From a virus, in the IMG/VR virus record IMGVR_UViG_3300010036_000002, positions 1 to 36,984 of that record: a stretch of 36,984 nt of DNA. One strand, 5' to 3'. The notes beneath the pieces were generated by a model. It was not told the origin of the DNA and did no database searches. It saw only the letters and a program-made list of their open reading frames with translations. The number at the start of each line of letters is the position of its first letter. The stretch's first letter is position 1. Of this stretch, positions 3,986 through 11,049 are shown piece after piece. A program made the position numbers and the translations under genes.

Positions 3986-4630
3986 TCAAATACTATTGTT
4001 TCTTCTGTTGCCAATTCCTGGCCTTCTGCCAGAAATATTTCCTACATTTAACGCACCAAAAGTTGAAGTTAGTGTGTGGCAATTGTAGCAGAGTACTACT
4101 AGATTGTCACGACTGTTATTTTTCCAGTTTCCATCAATATGATCAATGGTCAAAATTGGCCTACCAAGTAACTCATTAGGTTCACACCAACCACATTTTG
4201 TGCATTTATTTTCTGCTTCGTTTAACATATAATTTCTAGCCCATGAAGTTAAATTTCCACTTACCGTAGTAGCTGTTATTTCTTCTTTGAGCCATTTCTC
4301 TACTACAGAGAATTTTTTATGAGCGCCAGAACAAATATATGAACAGTATTTTTTTTGGTTAGAATTCAAAGGTTTATTACAGTTTAAACAATCAGATATC
4401 TCTCTATTTTTACGTTTAGCTTTTGGATTATTAAATGTTGCTGCGTGCGATTTACTACAAAACTTAGCACGCTTATCTCTAGCTAAAAACACAATTCCAC
4501 ATTGAGGGCAGGTTTTTTCAAACCTTCCTCTTTTGTAGGCAGAACGACCTCTACAAAGCTCGCTACAGTATACTGCATTCGGCATATACGAACTAAAACC
4601 TTTAGTGCATTCTAAGCATATGAGTTCCAT
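3986..4630 (-). CDS. HNH endonuclease with N-terminal zinc ribbons
   Basis: A 214-residue protein. The N-terminal half holds three similar zinc modules of CxxC...CSxxC/H type (about residues 4-28, 40-63 and 80-99; for example CLECTKGF then YCSELC). The C-terminal half is an HNH domain: CTKCGWCEP, LTIDHIDGNWKNNSRDN with the catalytic His, then LVVLCYNCH. The fold predicts a metal-dependent nuclease, probably a homing endonuclease that targets a nearby tRNA or spacer site. The ATG at 4630 has no strong ribosome site. The stop abuts tRNA-Glu(UUC). The zinc modules resemble the protein at 13130-13447. Confidence 0.87.
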   Translation of the reverse strand: MELICLECTKGFSSYMPNAVYCSELCRGRSAYKRGRFEKTCPQCGIVFLARDKRAKFCSKSHAATFNNPKAKRKNREISDCLNCNKPLNSNQKKYCSYICSGAHKKFSVVEKWLKEEITATTVSGNLTSWARNYMLNEAENKCTKCGWCEPNELLGRPILTIDHIDGNWKNNSRDNLVVLCYNCHTLTSTFGALNVGNISGRRPGIGNRRNNSI

Positions 4631-4692
4631 GTTGTATGGAATGATACACTACACGGAGTTTTATGTCAAAGACAATTTTCAGTACACTTACG

Positions 4693-4763
4693 TATTCCTG
4701 GAGAGTATTGATCTCTCACTTAGACATTGAGAATGTCTTGTGCTGCCTTTACACCACAGGAAC
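4693..4763 (-). tRNA. tRNA-Glu(CUC)
   Basis: Seventy-one bases. Acceptor GTTCCTG/CAGGAAT, D-stem GTGT/GCAC with loop AAAGGCA (GG kept), perfect anticodon stem AGACA/TGTCT with loop TTCTCAA (anticodon CUC), perfect T-stem GAGAG/CTCTC with loop ATCAATA, discriminator A. The T-loop has A at position 54 as in tRNA-Ser(UGA). It is the first tRNA of the island in transcription order and gives the phage both Glu isoacceptors. Confidence 0.88.
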
Positions 4764-4797
4764 AAATGTAGTTTTCAATGAACAGTTTACGTTTAAA

Positions 4798-5034
4798 TTA
4801 CTTACCTAAAAAAGCATTAATGAAATTTTGCCAAAAACCTGTTGGTTTTTCTTCATCTGGAGGAATTTCACCATTTGCAATAGCTCGCTCTCGTTCTAGA
4901 TTATAAGAGAGCTGGGCTAATCTAGTCTGTTCTCTCTGTTCTTTAAGTTGGCTCTTTGAATTACGCTGCTTTTTACTACTACCTTTAACAACACCAGCGG
5001 TGCCCAACATTAAAGATTTTCTAATTAAACCCAT
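4798..5034 (-). CDS. Small basic protein, MGLIRKSL type
   Basis: A 78-residue protein. The N-terminus (MGLIRKSLMLGTAGVVKGSS) is a short hydrophobic, Gly-rich segment followed by a basic KKQRNSK stretch, then a helical middle (LKEQREQTRLAQLSYNLERE) and a C-terminal GFWQNFINAFLGK. Short proteins beginning this way are, as far as I know, common in actinobacteria and their phages, but they have no assigned function. It may sit at the membrane. The ribosome site GGAGGGA is eight bases before the ATG, and a promoter candidate lies at 5062-5090. tRNA-Glu(CUC) follows. Confidence 0.78.
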   Translation of the reverse strand: MGLIRKSLMLGTAGVVKGSSKKQRNSKSQLKEQREQTRLAQLSYNLERERAIANGEIPPDEEKPTGFWQNFINAFLGK

Positions 5035-5061
5035 GCGATTCCCTCCGTTTCCTTGCTCACA

Positions 5062-5090
5062 AGCTTACTCTACGTTCTAGAGTCTGTCAA
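5062..5090 (-). promoter_or_regulatory. Promoter with consensus -35 before the tRNA island
   Basis: On the minus strand, a perfect -35 TTGACA (5085-5090) is followed by a 17-base spacer and the -10 TAAGCT (5062-5067). It overlaps the stop codon of the gene at 5087 and precedes the 78-residue protein and the tRNA island. The -10 matches only the outer positions (TA...T). It would allow the tRNA region to be transcribed independently of the upstream genes. Confidence 0.5.
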
Positions 5091-5416
5091 CCCCTGAACC
5101 AACATCCCTTGTGTGGGCTAACATGTCGGCCGTTGTCAGTATCGCATATCGTACGTGTCTGCGCAAGGTCTTCTTCAAGATCATCTACTAGTGCTACATA
5201 CTTATTAATAATTTCATCTGCCGCGATATATGTTTCTTCGCTCCAGATATCTTTAGCGTCATACGCACGAATATAGATTCGTAGCTGGCCAAACTTTTCT
5301 TTGATCTGCACCAGCTGTACTATAGATTCTAGCGCTTCTAGCTCAGCTACGCAAGCATCAATCAGTGTCTTCCACTCCGGAAATGTCTCGTACTGTGGAA
5401 TCTCTCCGCTTAGCAC
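5087..5416 (-). CDS. Hypothetical protein of the KEKFGQLR type
   Basis: A 109-residue protein. It has a helical N-terminus (EWKTLIDACVAELEAL), then the stretch QIKEKFGQLRIYIR, and a C-terminal segment with CDTDNG and GCWFRG that may be the remains of a zinc site. I associate the EKFG-LR core with a hypothetical family of actinobacterial phages that ends in a CxxC element, but no function is known. The start is the GTG at 5416, with GGAGG seven bases upstream. It overlaps the preceding gene by 59 bases in another frame. Confidence 0.65.
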   Translation of the reverse strand: MLSGEIPQYETFPEWKTLIDACVAELEALESIVQLVQIKEKFGQLRIYIRAYDAKDIWSEETYIAADEIINKYVALVDDLEEDLAQTRTICDTDNGRHVSPHKGCWFRG

Positions 5417-5651
5417 GTTTGGCCTCCAAGGCTTCTACTTTGAGTTGCTTCACATCTTCGCACATGCCAGCTATGTTGTCAAGCAACCATTCAAGATCAA
5501 CTTCAGCTTGCTTAAAATTAGGACGCCAGTAGTTATTGTCATATCTATTCCAAGGATGCTCACGCAAGCTTGACACCACTCTTCCAATGTTCACCCAATC
5601 TACTCGCTCGGCTTCGTTGATAATTCTTATAGGTTTTTGTTCTTCGCTCAT
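5358..5651 (-). CDS. Hypothetical helical protein
   Basis: A 97-residue protein starting MSEEQKPIRIINEAERVDWV. GGGAG lies eight bases before the ATG at 5651, so I prefer this to the longer upstream reading. The middle (WNRYDNNYWRPNFKQAEVDL) is aromatic-rich, and the C-terminal third (CEDVKQLKVEALEAKRAKRR) is a charged helix. I do not recognise a family. Its 5' end overlaps the end of the upstream gene by 92 bases, and its 3' end overlaps the next gene by 59 bases. Confidence 0.65.
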   Translation of the reverse strand: MSEEQKPIRIINEAERVDWVNIGRVVSSLREHPWNRYDNNYWRPNFKQAEVDLEWLLDNIAGMCEDVKQLKVEALEAKRAKRRDSTVRDISGVEDTD

Positions 5652-5883
5652 CCTTAAGCTCCCTTGTAATACGATCAATGTGAACTGGTACACAATCTAG
5701 CTCTACACGAAGCTTGGCACAAACGATTTCTACTATAGTTTGTGTTTCTAGCTCTCCAGCAATAGTGGAGATAGGGATATACACCACGTGCTCTAAGCCA
5801 TCAAGCACATACTGTACACCATAGAAATTATATGGTGGATCGACTAGATTATATGTAAACTCAGTTATCTTCAGAGTTTTCAA
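5560..5883 (-). CDS. Hypothetical protein
   Basis: A 107-residue protein, MKTLKITEFTYNLVDPPYNF onward, starting at a TTG at 5883 with AAGGA ten bases upstream. It has a beta-rich first half (YGVQYVLDGLEHVVYIPIST) and a basic C-terminal tail (KTYKNYQRSRASRLGEHWKS). The start overlaps the end of the preceding gene by 23 bases. The basic tail is encoded in the 92-base overlap with the next gene. The function is unknown. Confidence 0.6.
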   Translation of the reverse strand: MKTLKITEFTYNLVDPPYNFYGVQYVLDGLEHVVYIPISTIAGELETQTIVEIVCAKLRVELDCVPVHIDRITRELKDERRTKTYKNYQRSRASRLGEHWKSGVKLA

Positions 5884-6238
5884 TATAGCTATGTCCTTTT
5901 TCTGTCGCCCCGTAGATCATATCCCCTGTAGTTGGATCTACTGAGCTATAGATATAGCCATCAGCCTCAAGCTTATCCAGATAGTAGTCCGCTTCAGCCT
6001 GAGCTACAGTAGCCAAGAACTTACTTAGATTAGGATTATACTCCTCGGCTTTCTCATAGTTAATATGATAGCCTTCTTCTACCTCTACAAGTATACCTTT
6101 ATCAACTAAGAATTCAGCAAAGGCTTCTCCTGGATCTTGCCCTTCTTTTATTTCCAGCGGCAAAACAGGTGCTTCAAAATCATCGTCAAGCATTAGTGCT
6201 TGAAGATATAAGTTCTCATATTCTTCACGATTATCCAT
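5861..6238 (-). CDS. Acidic hypothetical protein, possible winged helix
   Basis: A 125-residue acidic protein (MDNREEYENLYLQALMLDDD). The C-terminal part (YYLDKLEADGYIYSSVDPTT, then GATEKGHSYIE) has the helix-then-hairpin look of a winged-helix domain, but the match is weak and no recognition helix is obvious. The ribosome site GAGAGGA is five bases before the ATG at 6238. The 40-base gap upstream contains a repeated TTAAACT and no clear promoter. Confidence 0.65.
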   Translation of the reverse strand: MDNREEYENLYLQALMLDDDFEAPVLPLEIKEGQDPGEAFAEFLVDKGILVEVEEGYHINYEKAEEYNPNLSKFLATVAQAEADYYLDKLEADGYIYSSVDPTTGDMIYGATEKGHSYIENSEDN

Positions 6239-6278
6239 ACAATCCTCTCGATTAGTTTAAGTTTAACACTAAAACTAA

Positions 6279-6758
6279 TTAGCCTACAACTTTATCCCGG
6301 CGCTCAATAAAACCTATGCAGCATAACCAGCACCAATTTCTACCAGAATGCTCACAATTCTTAGGCTTCTTCTTGTACGCTGCCGGATATTTCTGTGGCT
6401 GAGGACCAGTACCACAATCAGAACAAACCTCACCAATCAAGAGAATACGACCTGAGATACAGGTTTCACACACCGTAGGTCTAGGAAGCTTGATCTGTCT
6501 AGTTCTACGTGAAGGAAGTGTTCCATCAGCATTAGGAACCAAGTTTCCCTTCTTATTATTACACTCCTGATGCATAAGCCTGAAATTATCAAAAGAATTA
6601 TCTTGAAATACAGACCAGGGTAGCCAATGATCTACTGTGGGCTTGTCTAGCTTAGTAAATGGCTTAGAGCAACCAGGATAGGCACATCTATTTCCGTCGC
6701 GCTTAATTAGATCGCTAACGATCTTCTCACGTACGTCTCTATTCATCTTAGGAGCCAT
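6279..6758 (-). CDS. HNH endonuclease next to the large terminase
   Basis: A 159-residue protein. The HNH core is CAYPGCSKPF (about residues 25-34), then TVDHWLPWSVF with the catalytic His, then NFRLMHQECNNKKGN. A C-terminal cysteine-rich part (CETCISG, CSDCG, CEHSG, WCWLCC) probably binds additional zinc. HNH nucleases beside terminase genes are known to assist packaging-end cleavage in some phages, so that role is possible; a homing nuclease is the alternative. I use the ATG at 6758, which overlaps the terminase stop (TGATG). The GTG at 6761 is also possible. Confidence 0.85.
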   Translation of the reverse strand: MAPKMNRDVREKIVSDLIKRDGNRCAYPGCSKPFTKLDKPTVDHWLPWSVFQDNSFDNFRLMHQECNNKKGNLVPNADGTLPSRRTRQIKLPRPTVCETCISGRILLIGEVCSDCGTGPQPQKYPAAYKKKPKNCEHSGRNWCWLCCIGFIERRDKVVG

Positions 6759-8542
6759 CACAGTAATCGTATATTTTCTAGAAACTCTTCCATGCCAGAA
6801 GGCATAGTTACCTTATTAGGTGGGTTGATGGGCTTAGCACCAGGGTTAACGAAAACATCATTTCTAGTTCTTCTAATATCATCATAAGTGAGAATATCCA
6901 TATCCTCATCTGGTCTTGGAGTAAGCGCACCTGCATTGAAAATAGCGCCGCAAACAGCGTCTGAGAGGTCATTACCAGTACGACCAGGGTGATCTACCTT
7001 ACCCTTATCATTAATAATTAGTGTCTTAAGCTCTTTTTTAAGAAGCTCAGAATCTGGACCTAGCAATCTATTCTCTCCCATCGTTAATGCAAACTCGCTG
7101 TAGTGATCTCTACCTACCGAGAGCTTCTCTGCTCTGATTCCAATATCGTTAAGCATACCAATGATCTGCTCAGAATTCCAGCGGTCAAATGTTACTAAGC
7201 GAATATCGAAGCCAGCACGTCTTAGTGAAACAATAAACTCTCTAATGTCAGAGAAATCTAGAGCTCTATCCTTACCTGGCTTCCAGTAACGAACTAGATC
7301 AACAACAATATTAGGAACAGGTTCTCTTGTAATGCCACCAATCTGAGGAATAACATACTTATCTACGTGTGCCATAGCTACAGCTGCATTGTCTTGTACG
7401 AGCGCAAGGTCAACATGGATATAGTACTGCACTTCATCCTTGGGTTTTATGATAATACTTCCGTCTTCAGCAACACCATTCTGTGTGGTAAAAGTTGCAT
7501 CAATCTTAGCTTTATCTTTGTACCAATCATTAAATCCGTTTGTGTCTTGTGGACATGCGGCAAATCTTCCTAGAGCATCAGCAGGATCGGCATAGAAGTC
7601 CATCATAAAGTTATCAATAGTCTTTGTAGGATTAACCTTCCAGGTAGGACAACGTAGAGCCCATACGTTAGCAAACCTATAGTTAATTATCTCATCTTCT
7701 TCCCATTCCACTGTAAATTCGTTTCCCTCCGTTCCCGGCGGAAATTCAGGATTAAGAATAAAAGTATGACTCTGTTTTGTAACTACCTTCTCAGCTACAT
7801 ACTCATTATATTTTGTCATAATGTAGCCGTCAGGTTTACGTGGGAAGGAAAGAACAAGAACCTTACCATTCTTATCAAAACGAGAAGAGACAGTACCCGT
7901 TAGAGTCTTATGCATCTTCTTTGCATTCTCAGTAGTATCGCCCTCATCAAATGAATCTAGCTCATCAAGTACAGCAACAAGAATGTTAAGACCCTCGGTG
8001 CCTTCATTCTCTGAGTTAAGACTATGAATACGGATATTCTTATCAAATTCAATATCGCCTGCGCGAGGTTTGTACTTACCATTAAACCATCTACAGTATC
8101 TAATACGAGTCTTGAGACCAGCGAAAAATACATTGTTTGCCTGTTTTGCATTCTTTGCTACGTTAACAATATCAATATGATCGCCACTTGGTTTTCCATA
8201 GTAGCTGGCTGGGTCTCTAAGACATAGTAGAAGGTACACGATGCGGCAACAGATAATTTCCGACATCAAGTCCTTGCCGCTACCTTTACCAAGCAAGAAG
8301 AATAATTCCTTCTTATTTCGGCTATCGATTACCGCAGCCTCTGTTTCGCCATACAGATCTTGCCATGTTTCTTTGCGAAGAACATTGCTGCCAAGAGCGA
8401 CGATATCTTCTTGAATATCGCTTAGAATAGGCAAGCCCATGAAGTCTTTGCTATATAAGAATGTTTTTAGATCTACAGGTTTTTCTTCCCATACATCCTC
8501 ATCTTCTAGTGCGCCAAGAAAATCAGCCCAATCAGTTGCCAA
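6758..8542 (-). CDS. terL: Terminase large subunit
   Basis: A 594-residue packaging motor that pumps DNA into the prohead and cuts it. N-terminal ATPase: Walker A GKGSGKD at 85-91, Walker B ILVAVLDELD at about 187-196 with the catalytic Glu. C-terminal RNase H-like nuclease: first acidic site HVDLALVQD (Asp378), second in VTFDRWN (Asp453), third in GNDLSDAV (Asp525/528). The length is normal for the family. The start is a TTG at 8542 that overlaps the end of the putative small-subunit gene by 11 bases. An HNH nuclease follows. The gene lies downstream of the replication block rather than with the tail genes. Confidence 0.93.
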   Translation of the reverse strand: MATDWADFLGALEDEDVWEEKPVDLKTFLYSKDFMGLPILSDIQEDIVALGSNVLRKETWQDLYGETEAAVIDSRNKKELFFLLGKGSGKDLMSEIICCRIVYLLLCLRDPASYYGKPSGDHIDIVNVAKNAKQANNVFFAGLKTRIRYCRWFNGKYKPRAGDIEFDKNIRIHSLNSENEGTEGLNILVAVLDELDSFDEGDTTENAKKMHKTLTGTVSSRFDKNGKVLVLSFPRKPDGYIMTKYNEYVAEKVVTKQSHTFILNPEFPPGTEGNEFTVEWEEDEIINYRFANVWALRCPTWKVNPTKTIDNFMMDFYADPADALGRFAACPQDTNGFNDWYKDKAKIDATFTTQNGVAEDGSIIIKPKDEVQYYIHVDLALVQDNAAVAMAHVDKYVIPQIGGITREPVPNIVVDLVRYWKPGKDRALDFSDIREFIVSLRRAGFDIRLVTFDRWNSEQIIGMLNDIGIRAEKLSVGRDHYSEFALTMGENRLLGPDSELLKKELKTLIINDKGKVDHPGRTGNDLSDAVCGAIFNAGALTPRPDEDMDILTYDDIRRTRNDVFVNPGAKPINPPNKVTMPSGMEEFLENIRLL

Positions 8543-9053
8543 TTGGTTCTACAGCTCCCGTAACCTTAGAAAGCTCAGAACTAATCTCTCTGGCGATCTC
8601 AGGGTGCTTCTTAGCTATGTTCTTGAGTATGTCCACAAGTATGCTCTGTTTACGTTCAGCTTCAGCTATCTGATCGCCAAGTGTATTATCCGCTAAGAGG
8701 CCAGCCTTAGCTAGAAGCTCCATTCGCTTAGCTTGTATATCTGCAACATTCTTTAAGCCAGCAAGGACCCCCTTTGGATCTTCGTTAAACTTAAGGTTCT
8801 CGATGGCCTCGTAAGAGTCACGAATAATAGAGTTATAGTGGGCATCTAGCTCAAGAACAATTCCTCTAGCTCGCTCGCGTATGGCACTATCTTGTGCTGC
8901 GTACTCTTTGAAATCTGCCAGGAATTTATCAATCTTGGCGTGCTCAAATCCAGTAGCCTTCTTTATATCAGTCTTAGAAGCACCCTTGATATACATATCT
9001 ACAACACGATTCTGGTCCTCATAGTGCTGGATAACTTCAAGTTCACTCGGCAT
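8532..9053 (-). CDS. Putative terminase small subunit
   Basis: A 173-residue, mostly helical protein. Residues 1-50 hold a helix-turn-helix-like segment (KGASKTDIKKATGFEHAKID), followed by long helices and a likely oligomerisation region (KGVLAGLKNVADIQAKRMEL). An HTH domain plus helical core, with the gene directly before terL, fits a small terminase that recognises DNA and feeds it to the motor. The assignment rests on layout and fold impression, not on a diagnostic motif. Start ATG at 9053 overlaps the previous stop by 11 bases. Confidence 0.7.
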   Translation of the reverse strand: MPSELEVIQHYEDQNRVVDMYIKGASKTDIKKATGFEHAKIDKFLADFKEYAAQDSAIRERARGIVLELDAHYNSIIRDSYEAIENLKFNEDPKGVLAGLKNVADIQAKRMELLAKAGLLADNTLGDQIAEAERKQSILVDILKNIAKKHPEIAREISSELSKVTGAVEPIGN

Positions 9054-9339
9054 TTGTCAGCTTCTTTCGGTATGACCTCTTAATACCAACCACGGCAGAG
9101 ACTCTATCAAGAGTTTTAGAATAGTAGCCTGTGTTTGAGCTTAGTTCCAGCCATGTCTTATCTAGAACTACATCGTGCACGAGGCAAAGAAAGGTATATG
9201 TTGCATGGTCATTCTTTAGCTTAAGCTGAGTTCCAGCTTTTACAAGCTGTTTTCTGAATTCAAATTCATATGCTACTGTTTTATTCTTGTCCAGAGCCCA
9301 ACGAGCAGTATCACCCTTATACGCTGTACGCCTAATCAT
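9043..9339 (-). CDS. Conserved small basic hypothetical protein
   Basis: A 98-residue basic protein (MIRRTAYKGDTARWALDKNK). The part KAGTQLKLKNDHATYTFLCL followed by DKTWLELSS looks like a small beta-barrel, and the end GIKRSYRKKL is basic. I associate this pattern with a family of unknown function found near terminase genes in actinobacterial phages. It starts at an ATG overlapping the FmdB-like gene (ATGA) and overlaps the putative small terminase gene. Confidence 0.72.
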   Translation of the reverse strand: MIRRTAYKGDTARWALDKNKTVAYEFEFRKQLVKAGTQLKLKNDHATYTFLCLVHDVVLDKTWLELSSNTGYYSKTLDRVSAVVGIKRSYRKKLTNAE

Positions 9340-9506
9340 CTCTTATGCCCTCCTGTGCTACTTGGTGCCCATACGGACCCATTGAAAGTAACTAATCTAT
9401 CTAGCTTATCCCCGCATTCGCACCACTGATCGTCACGCTGATCCATTGGAACATTTCGTTCAGTGTCTTCCTTAGTACAACATTTCTCATACGAATATAT
9501 AGGCAT
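9336..9506 (-). CDS. FmdB-like zinc-ribbon protein
   Basis: A 56-residue protein starting MPIYSYEKCCTKEDTERNVP, the typical MP-x-Y-x-Y start of FmdB-family zinc ribbons, with a second cysteine pair in WCECGDKLDRL. It should bind one zinc and may act as a small regulator or DNA-binding protein; the family's function is not well known. The ATG at 9506 has GGGAG five bases upstream, which is better than the longer reading. It is the first gene after the promoter candidate at 9527-9535 and is coupled to the next gene by ATGA. Confidence 0.8.
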   Translation of the reverse strand: MPIYSYEKCCTKEDTERNVPMDQRDDQWCECGDKLDRLVTFNGSVWAPSSTGGHKR

Positions 9507-9526
9507 ACTACTCCCTGTCACTTAAA

Positions 9527-9535
9527 AGTATATCA
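9527..9535 (-). promoter_or_regulatory. Extended -10 promoter before the terminase block
   Basis: On the minus strand TGA precedes TATACT (9527-9532), an extended -10 with a five-of-six hexamer. It overlaps the end of the epimerase gene and lies about 20 bases before the FmdB-like start, with a ribosome site in between. No good -35 is visible at the usual distance. Confidence 0.4.
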
Positions 9536-10423
9536 TGCTCTAAGAGCACGGCTTATTCCTTCTTCAAGAGTGATTCTTGGCTTATAGATCTGATCTATCT
9601 TATAAGAATCACCAATGCGAACTCTAACACCTACTGGTGCATCTAGAATATGCTTCAGAGTTGGATTATACCCAGCCATTCTGGTAACAATTCCAGCAAA
9701 TTCATTGAAGCTTACGCCACGACCTGTTGAAAGATTCACGGTGCATGGTTCGCAATAATCGATTGCAGCTAGTGTTCCTTCTACTATATCGTCTATATAA
9801 ATCCAGTCTCTGACCTGCTCCCCATCCCCCCAGATCTCAAAAGGATCATCTCTTCGTTTGGCACGAGCAATTAAACTAGGAAACGGATAATCCAACGACT
9901 GCTTCTCTGAATAGCCGCTGAATGGTCTAAAGATCCAAACGTTTACTCCCTGACGAGCAGCATATCTAGCTAGTTGTTCGCCTGTTAGCTTAGACCAACC
10001 GTATATACTAGGATCGGGTGTTCGTACATCATCTAGATCAATATCCGTTTCCCTTAGCTTCCGGCGATTTGGACAACCTTCCTTAGGACCGATCTCATAA
10101 TCACCCTGTAGCTTCATTGGATACGCGGCGGAAGAAGAATAGTACACTACCTTTTTGGGTTTAGTTCTCAATGCCCACTGAAAAAGTTCGCTATCTAAAT
10201 TAAAGTTATTAAAAAGCTTATGAGGGGCAAGATCAATTGTTTTTCTACCACCAACCGTTGCTGCTAGATGAATTACAAGATCAAATCTAGTATCATCTTT
10301 TCTAAAGAATTCAGCAGCATCATTGCCATCAACAATATCAATTAATGTAAGATCATGATTTTCTAGGCGTTTTGTAAAATAGCCTCCTACAAATCCTGCA
10401 TAGCCTGTTATAAGAATTTTCAT
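9533..10423 (-). CDS. NAD-dependent nucleotide-sugar epimerase/dehydratase
   Basis: A 296-residue extended short-chain dehydrogenase. Rossmann motif GYAGFVG at residues 7-13 binds NAD(P). The catalytic elements are SSSAAYP and the YxxxK pair in YGWSKLTGEQ. DWIYIDDIVEGTL and the FRPFSGYS region fit the nucleotide-sugar epimerase/dehydratase group (GalE/RmlB-like). The exact substrate cannot be told. With the adjacent methyltransferase and two glycosyltransferases it probably makes or modifies a sugar for transfer to phage DNA, virion proteins or the host surface. Start ATG overlaps the methyltransferase stop. Confidence 0.9.
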   Translation of the reverse strand: MKILITGYAGFVGGYFTKRLENHDLTLIDIVDGNDAAEFFRKDDTRFDLVIHLAATVGGRKTIDLAPHKLFNNFNLDSELFQWALRTKPKKVVYYSSSAAYPMKLQGDYEIGPKEGCPNRRKLRETDIDLDDVRTPDPSIYGWSKLTGEQLARYAARQGVNVWIFRPFSGYSEKQSLDYPFPSLIARAKRRDDPFEIWGDGEQVRDWIYIDDIVEGTLAAIDYCEPCTVNLSTGRGVSFNEFAGIVTRMAGYNPTLKHILDAPVGVRVRIGDSYKIDQIYKPRITLEEGISRALRA

Positions 10424-11049
10424 TTTCTAACACCTGTAAGTACCTGAAATATCGATGACTCTTGATGCTTAAACACTTCAAAACCTGCCTGCGTGATTAG
10501 ATTCTCGTAGGCGGGCCAGGACCATCCCCACGTATGAAGCTCGTAATGTGCCTCTGGCACCTCACCGTTGGGACTACTGATTACAATATACTTTGCTTGT
10601 TCTGCAACTTTCTCTACCATCTCATGTGGCTTATGGAAATGCTCAAGACACTCAGTAAGAATTGCTACATCTCCAATCTCAATGTCATCATTGGCTACAT
10701 CGGCAAAAACCACGTTAACATTACGTACATAATTAGCATGCCTGACAGCATCCGGTGAATACTCATAGCCGTATGCCGTAATTGCTTTTTCAGCAAAGAA
10801 AGAATTAAGGTGTTGTAGAAGTCCTCCATCACCACAGCATAGATCACTTACTGTTTGCACGCTAGGATCATTATTTATGATGTCTTTTACAAATTCTCCC
10901 GCTAAAATAAGTCTGTCTCTTTGCATACCATGCTCTTCTATATGGGGTGCATGCTCGCGATCATCATGAAATTCCTGGGAAGAGTAATACGGGACTTCTC
11001 CACCTTCATAATCGAAAAAGGCATACTCACCCTCTACAAGCTTTCTCAT
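10420..11049 (-). CDS. SAM-dependent methyltransferase
   Basis: A 209-residue class I methyltransferase. Motif I is DLCCGDGGLLQHL (about residues 67-79), the acidic end of strand 2 is in GYEYSPDAV, and motif IV-like VAILTECLEHFHKP has the CLEHF signature seen in small-molecule and sugar methyltransferases. The N-terminal part (FDYEGGEVPYYSSQEFHDDR) looks like a substrate lid. The target is probably a sugar or glycan made by its neighbours rather than DNA, since no DPPY-type motif is present. It is coupled by ATGA to the genes on both sides. Confidence 0.85.
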   Translation of the reverse strand: MRKLVEGEYAFFDYEGGEVPYYSSQEFHDDREHAPHIEEHGMQRDRLILAGEFVKDIINNDPSVQTVSDLCCGDGGLLQHLNSFFAEKAITAYGYEYSPDAVRHANYVRNVNVVFADVANDDIEIGDVAILTECLEHFHKPHEMVEKVAEQAKYIVISSPNGEVPEAHYELHTWGWSWPAYENLITQAGFEVFKHQESSIFQVLTGVRK

